Translations under genes and position numbers: made by a program
Notes under the pieces: model-generated
Database searches by the model: none
What the model was told of the DNA's origin: nothing
Seen by the model: the letters and a program-made list of their open reading frames with translations, nothing else
Part shown: piece by piece, positions 60,277-64,000 of the stretch
Layout of the letters: each line of letters starts with the position of its first letter
How positions within the stretch are numbered: the stretch's first letter is position 1
NCBI GenBank assembly: GCA_964019155.1
Contig: OZ025243.1
Coordinates: forward strand, 2,036,961 to 2,100,960
Direction: 5' to 3'
Origin: Osedax fenrisi
Taxonomy: Eukaryota > Annelida > Polychaeta > Sabellida > Siboglinidae
DNA length: 64,000 nucleotides

Positions 60277-61117
60277 TGAAATTATTTTATATATATATTT
60301 ACTTATTTTATAATATAAATAATTGTATTATATGTGATATATATATATATATATATAATATAAATTATATTTGTTATCGTTTTTATTTTATTATATTTTT
60401 CAAACTTATATTAAATAATTTTATTTTGTAAATGCACTTATTGACTTATTCTATATTTATATCCAAGTAAAAATAATTATGATATGAGAAATATGAATTA
60501 AATTTATAATAATATAAATATTATCTACTATAGTAGTTAGAATAATAATATATAAAATTAGGGCAATTATCGTAAATATAGGTCTAAATAACATTCATGA
60601 TATCAACTAATTAATAGTCGTTAGACAGATAGAGAATTGTGGATAATAATTTTATTTTACTATATATATGTAATTTTATTATATTAATTAAAGTTAATTA
60701 AATTCTAATAATTTATATAAATAAATATATATATAGGTTACTTATCTATGTTATATTTATCAAAATCATTTCATATAATTATTAATTACAACTATAATAA
60801 ATAAATATATAAACAATATTTCATTTATAATTTAATATGTTATATTGTATTTTTTATAAAAGTATTAAAAATTAATACTACAAGGCATATTTGTATATTT
60901 TATGAATTCATAATTTTTAGTATAATATTTAAATTTCAATTATATTTAACAAATTTTAAATCAGATTATATTATTACTTTTTATTTGTTTAATTGTAATC
61001 TTTAAAAGAATATATTAAAGTTATTTGTAGATTAATTATTTTGTATTAGTGGTTAAAAAATATATTGGTTATTCAGAAGTTATTCATGCTATATATTTTT
61101 ATTAATTGATACTCAAG
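60277..61117. other. AT-rich DNA
   Basis: (TA)n at 60335-60357. No gene is seen. Confidence 0.45.
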
Positions 61118-61120
61118 TAA

Positions 61121-61201
61121 TGTAACGAGAGTTTCAAGTGGGCGAATCAGCTGACGAGACACATGAATAGACATAAGGGTTTAGCTGTTTATACAACATA
61201 A
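61121..61201 (+). pseudogene. Single C2H2 zinc-finger fragment
   Basis: CNESFKWANQLTRHMNRHKG fits C-x3-F-x5-L-x2-H-x3-H, the second half of a C2H2 finger. A stop codon directly precedes it in frame and another follows at 61199. It lies on the strand opposite to the larger zinc-finger array at 61222, so it is a relic or an exon whose splice site I cannot find. Confidence 0.45.
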
Positions 61202-61221
61202 TAATTCACACATATATATAT

Positions 61222-62207
61222 ATATATATATATATACTCGTTGCACTTGGAACATTTGTGTGGCTTCTCGTCGGTGTGTTTCAGTTGGTGAAGTCGCCGA
61301 CTAACCTGCGTCGCGAAGAGGCGACTACACTCGGCGTACTCCTTTATGCGGTTGTGCGTTTCCTTGTGTTTACTCAGGTGAGTGGCGGTGCGGCAACTGT
61401 ACGTGTCGCACTTGTGCGGCTTCTCTCCGCTGTGAATCCGGCGGTGCGTGCGCATGTACGACGACGTCATACCTGTGAAGTCACATGCGTAGTACGCGTA
61501 CGGCTTCTCTCCAGTGTGCGTTATGCGTGAGTTTTTAGACCCGACGCCTGGCCGCAACTGTACGCTCAACGGTCGCATTTGTGGGCTTTATCGCCGGCGT
61601 GCGTCCTCAGGTGAACGTTGAGCGCGGATCTCTTCGAACATCTATACTGGCACGTTGTACACGCGTACGGTTCACTCTCGCCGGAGTGCGTTGTGCTATG
61701 TATCCGTAGCTGTTCCGCTTTGAGGCAGGAATAATCGCACTCGTCGCATCGGAGGCGTTTCTTAGCCGTGTGCTTTTGCGCATGAATTCGAAGCCCGGCC
61801 GGAGTGTTACATCTAAACTCGCATTGATTGCAAGCATGGGCCTTTACGCCGGAGTGCGTAAGTTTGTGCATATTTAGACCCGACGCCTGGGCGCATATGA
61901 ATTTGCAACGGTTGCATTTGTACGGCTTTTCTCCCGTGTGCGTCCTGCCGTGTTTTTACAAATCGTCTTTACGAATAGATTCGTAAGGGCATAGCTCGCA
62001 GTAAAACTTCTTGCTGTATTTATCATCGTGATTTCTATCGCAATGAAGGCGTATGTTGGCATTTATATGACATTTAAATTGACAATAATTGCATTCATAT
62101 AAGTATTGGCTCACACCCTTGTGCTTGGTTGTAAAATGGTGTTCAATATCGGTTTCTGATGAGAATATGGATGAACAGCTTTCACATTCTACTTTATCTA
62201 ATTTCAA
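61222..62207 (-). pseudogene. C2H2 zinc-finger array, broken
   Basis: About 11-12 fingers are readable on the minus strand. Frame a (61956-62207) starts MKLDKVECESCSSIFSSETD and holds two whole fingers and the start of a third, ending KDDL at an in-frame TAA. The same frame then resumes (HGRTHTGEKPYKCNRC) through 61566-61871 with four more fingers (for example HACNQCEFRCNTPAGLRIH) up to HKCDR and a stop caused by a missing base. The third frame continues (HTGEKPYAYYACDF.., HSGEKPHKCDT..) with three degraded fingers and ends HKCSKCNEY in a (TA)n tract. TGEKP linkers are partly kept. Zinc-finger arrays of this kind bind DNA in the nucleus; here one nonsense change, at least two shifts and lost Cys residues indicate a pseudogene. 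Confidence 0.85.
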
Positions 62208-62384
62208 TGAATATTAATTGAATTAATATTTTATATTATATATATATATATATATATATGTATACATATATTATTAAATAATAAGCTATTATGTATACAT
62301 ATATGTTTGCATATATGCACATTAACTATTTAAAATATTAGTGAGTAGAATTAATATTTATCTAATATTTATAATAATTATACC
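62208..62384. other. AT-rich spacer with (TA)n
   Basis: (TA)n at 62238-62270. No gene is seen. Confidence 0.4.
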
Positions 62385-62416
62385 TTACCTTACCAGGTCG
62401 AGCTTGCTCGGCATTA
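62385..62416 (-). mobile_element. Tiny LINE 3'-end fragment
   Basis: The minus strand reads GCCGAGCAAGCTCGACC and then TGGTAAGGTAAGGTAT: the stem-loop and TAAG-like tail seen after the stop of the 1985 LINE. Only about 30 bp; extreme 5' truncation. Confidence 0.45.
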
Positions 62417-62936
62417 TAATAATTATAATTTAATAATATTATCATTAATTTAATTAATGCTAATTTTACTAACAATAATTTTCATCTCGAGGCATCATAA
62501 TTCTTGAGATTGATCTTGTCTCTCAATTTCTAATAAATGAATATATATATATATATATTAATCTAATTATAATTATATTATATATAAATATTTTGCTAGT
62601 ATAGTATAGCTATAACTCCCCCTATCTAAGAAGCGCGCTAATTAATAGTGAACCCATACTTGGGGAAAGTAACCTAATACGGGGGACACTTTACAAATAA
62701 ATGGTCTTACATTTGATGACTCATTATTTTTATTCAAAAATTACAATATATTAATATTATATGGTTATAATTCTAAATAAATGTTGCCAAATAACAATCG
62801 CACCTTTTAGGGACATCCAATTTAAATAAGTTTAAAATTCCTTCTAAGTTCAAAATTATTTCTTATTATAGATCCTACAATGTATTATATTTAATCTAAA
62901 TAATATACATGCACTATATACCTAATATTTATTATG

Positions 62937-62969
<33 letters not shown>

Positions 62970-63104
62970 AATAATAATAGTAACATTTGACACTTAATTG
63001 TCAATATATTGCTTGAAGCGTAAATAGAGTGATTTAAAAAAGTTAATTGTAAGAGTAATTTATCGTATTATTAGTTCAATATATGTATACTTTATATAAT
63101 ACAG
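62417..63104. other. AT-rich DNA
   Basis: (TA)n at 62939-62967. The patch 62610-62710 is slightly GC-richer and unassigned. An acceptor (TATATAATACAG) ends at 63104. Confidence 0.4.
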
Positions 63105-63279
63105 GGATCTGTTGATCTTCTGTGAAAACGTATATTTCTATATACACCGTTCCATGATGAGAGAATACAGGTGCGATATAGAGGTACCTAAGGTATCGGA
63201 CATTCCACCGATACCTGAGGTACCCAAGGTTACGGAGGTTCCTGAAATATCTCTGAGTAATGAAGACAATGAGAAAAGG
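63105..63279 (+). CDS. Isolated internal exon with Val-Pro repeats
   Basis: The acceptor ATAATACAG and donor AAAAGG|GTATAA enclose 175 bp. One frame is open: DLLIFCENVYFYIHRSMMRE, then CDIEVPKVSDIPPIPEVPK and VTEVPEISLSNEDNEKR. The repeated VPKV/VPEI motif suggests an extended, acidic Pro-rich linker. Unspliced reading stops six bases after the donor. Base composition is coding-like. The gene is unknown. Confidence 0.55.
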
Positions 63280-63284
63280 GTATA

Positions 63285-63340
63285 ATGGAACATGATAGTA
63301 CAGTATAAGGGAACGTGATAGTACGGTATAATGGGATATG
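63285..63340. repeat. Short tandem repeat with GATAGTAC
   Basis: GTGATAGTACGGTATAATGG and a variant occur with a spacing of about 25 bp. Confidence 0.5.
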
Positions 63341-63381
63341 TAATAAATATGTATAAATAATAAATATGTAAACAGGAAGAG

Positions 63382-63595
63382 TTGCTAGTGGTAACTTAAG
63401 GTAGTGGTGTACTATAGGCTGATATGGTTAGGGATATAGGAACGTTAGTTATTGTCATTGCTAGTGGTAACTTAAAGTAGTGGTGTACTATAGGCAGATA
63501 CATTAGGGATATAGAAACGTTAGTTATTATCATTGCTAGTAGTAACTAGTGGTAGTGGTGTACTATAGGCTGATATGGGTAGAGATATATTTTAA
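63382..63595. repeat. 75-76-bp tandem repeat, nearly three copies
   Basis: Units start TTGCTAGT at 63382, 63458 and 63533. Each contains GTAGTGGTGTACTATAGGC and, except in the cut-off third, AACGTTAGTTATT. Confidence 0.85.
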
Positions 63596-63943
63596 AATGT
63601 TATATGACTACTTTTATTAATTTTGTCAAGATATTTTCACATAATACAATATAATTTTTATTCGCACGATATAAAATATTTAATAAATTTATTTACATTT
63701 TTAGTATATATGTATTAATCAATATTTTAATTCTGTAACTGAATGAATTTGTAACGGTATCCAAAAATTGAAGCATATATCGAATGCACATATTAGTTTG
63801 AAAATATAGCTATTGTACTTATGTACATACATCAATATATACAGCTAATAACATGTGTGATTACTACTTAGACTTAATAAAAATTAAGACTAAATCATTT
63901 AGTGAATGCATACATCGTAAAGTTTAATTCAACTGTTATCAGT
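63596..63943. other. AT-rich DNA
   Basis: No feature recognised. Confidence 0.4.
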
Positions 63944-64000
63944 ACTTACTTTACTTTAGTCGAGTTCTCACTCGACCAGATCTTGTAATTGCTTTCCATC
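63944..64000 (-). mobile_element. LINE 3' end running off the window
   Basis: The minus strand reads WKAITRSGRVRTRLK and a stop, then AGTAAAGTAAGTA. The same end in the LINE at 1985 reads WRDKAKKSRARARHK and a stop. The stem GTCGAG..CTCGAC is kept. The rest of the element lies beyond 64000. Confidence 0.65.

Overview
This window is strongly AT-rich eukaryotic nuclear DNA, probably from an insect or another invertebrate. The evidence is genes split into small exons by GT-AG introns, several LINE clades, a tRNA-derived SINE, hAT-like and mariner-like elements, a FLYWCH/MULE transposase with introns, C2H2 zinc fingers, long microsatellites and no prokaryotic gene layout. The species cannot be fixed from the sequence. 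Most six-frame ORFs here come from microsatellites or transposons.

Layout. 1-3.4 kb: a 5'-truncated LINE lies between two very long (TAC)n arrays. 3.5-11 kb: gene-poor DNA with foldback elements, a 60-bp tandem repeat, a palindrome cluster and a tandemly duplicated 450-bp repeat. 11.7-23.3 kb: the main candidate host gene. It has a chromodomain split over two exons, then a series of exons whose reading phases fit one another (14266, 17066, 17667, 18567, 21421) and a long last exon with a 37-residue repeat. Its introns hold a hAT MITE with a perfect 8-bp target duplication, three SINE copies, an inverted-repeat element and a 26-bp minisatellite that begins exactly at an exon's splice donor.

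23.3-30.4 kb: a LINE with two intact overlapping ORFs ending in (TTA)n, facing a second, broken LINE on the other strand. 31.1-34.6 kb: an almost full-length RTE-type LINE on the minus strand, broken by one stop and one frameshift. 35-36.4 kb: a 1.45-kb non-autonomous element with mariner-like ends. 36.8-37.7, 41.1, 46.3, 47, 59.9 and 63.1 kb: isolated exon-like segments with good splice sites. 38.3-38.9 kb: an RTE relic with a hAT MITE inserted in it, next to a small TA-flanked MITE. 42.0-42.4 kb: a CpG-rich island that may be a promoter. 45.6-46.2 kb: a 606-bp TIR element. 50.6-52.8 kb: a minus-strand, intron-containing FLYWCH/MULE transposase pseudogene, with a probable LTR-retrotransposon 3' end at 52.8-53.3 kb. 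54-55 kb: a LINE C-terminal relic with a (TTATCC)n tail. 55.2-55.6 kb: a 173-bp perfect palindrome and smaller hairpins. 56.1-59.1 kb: an RTE-type LINE that has lost its 3' end. 61.1-62.2 kb: a broken C2H2 zinc-finger array. At 64 kb the 3' end of another LINE runs off the window.

The most unusual signals are the split chromodomain gene with its splice-site-derived minisatellite and coding repeat, the 173-bp perfect palindrome, the LINE sitting in (TAC)n, and the phase-consistent exons of the MULE transposase. All exon models come from reading frame and splice-site logic alone, without transcript evidence.
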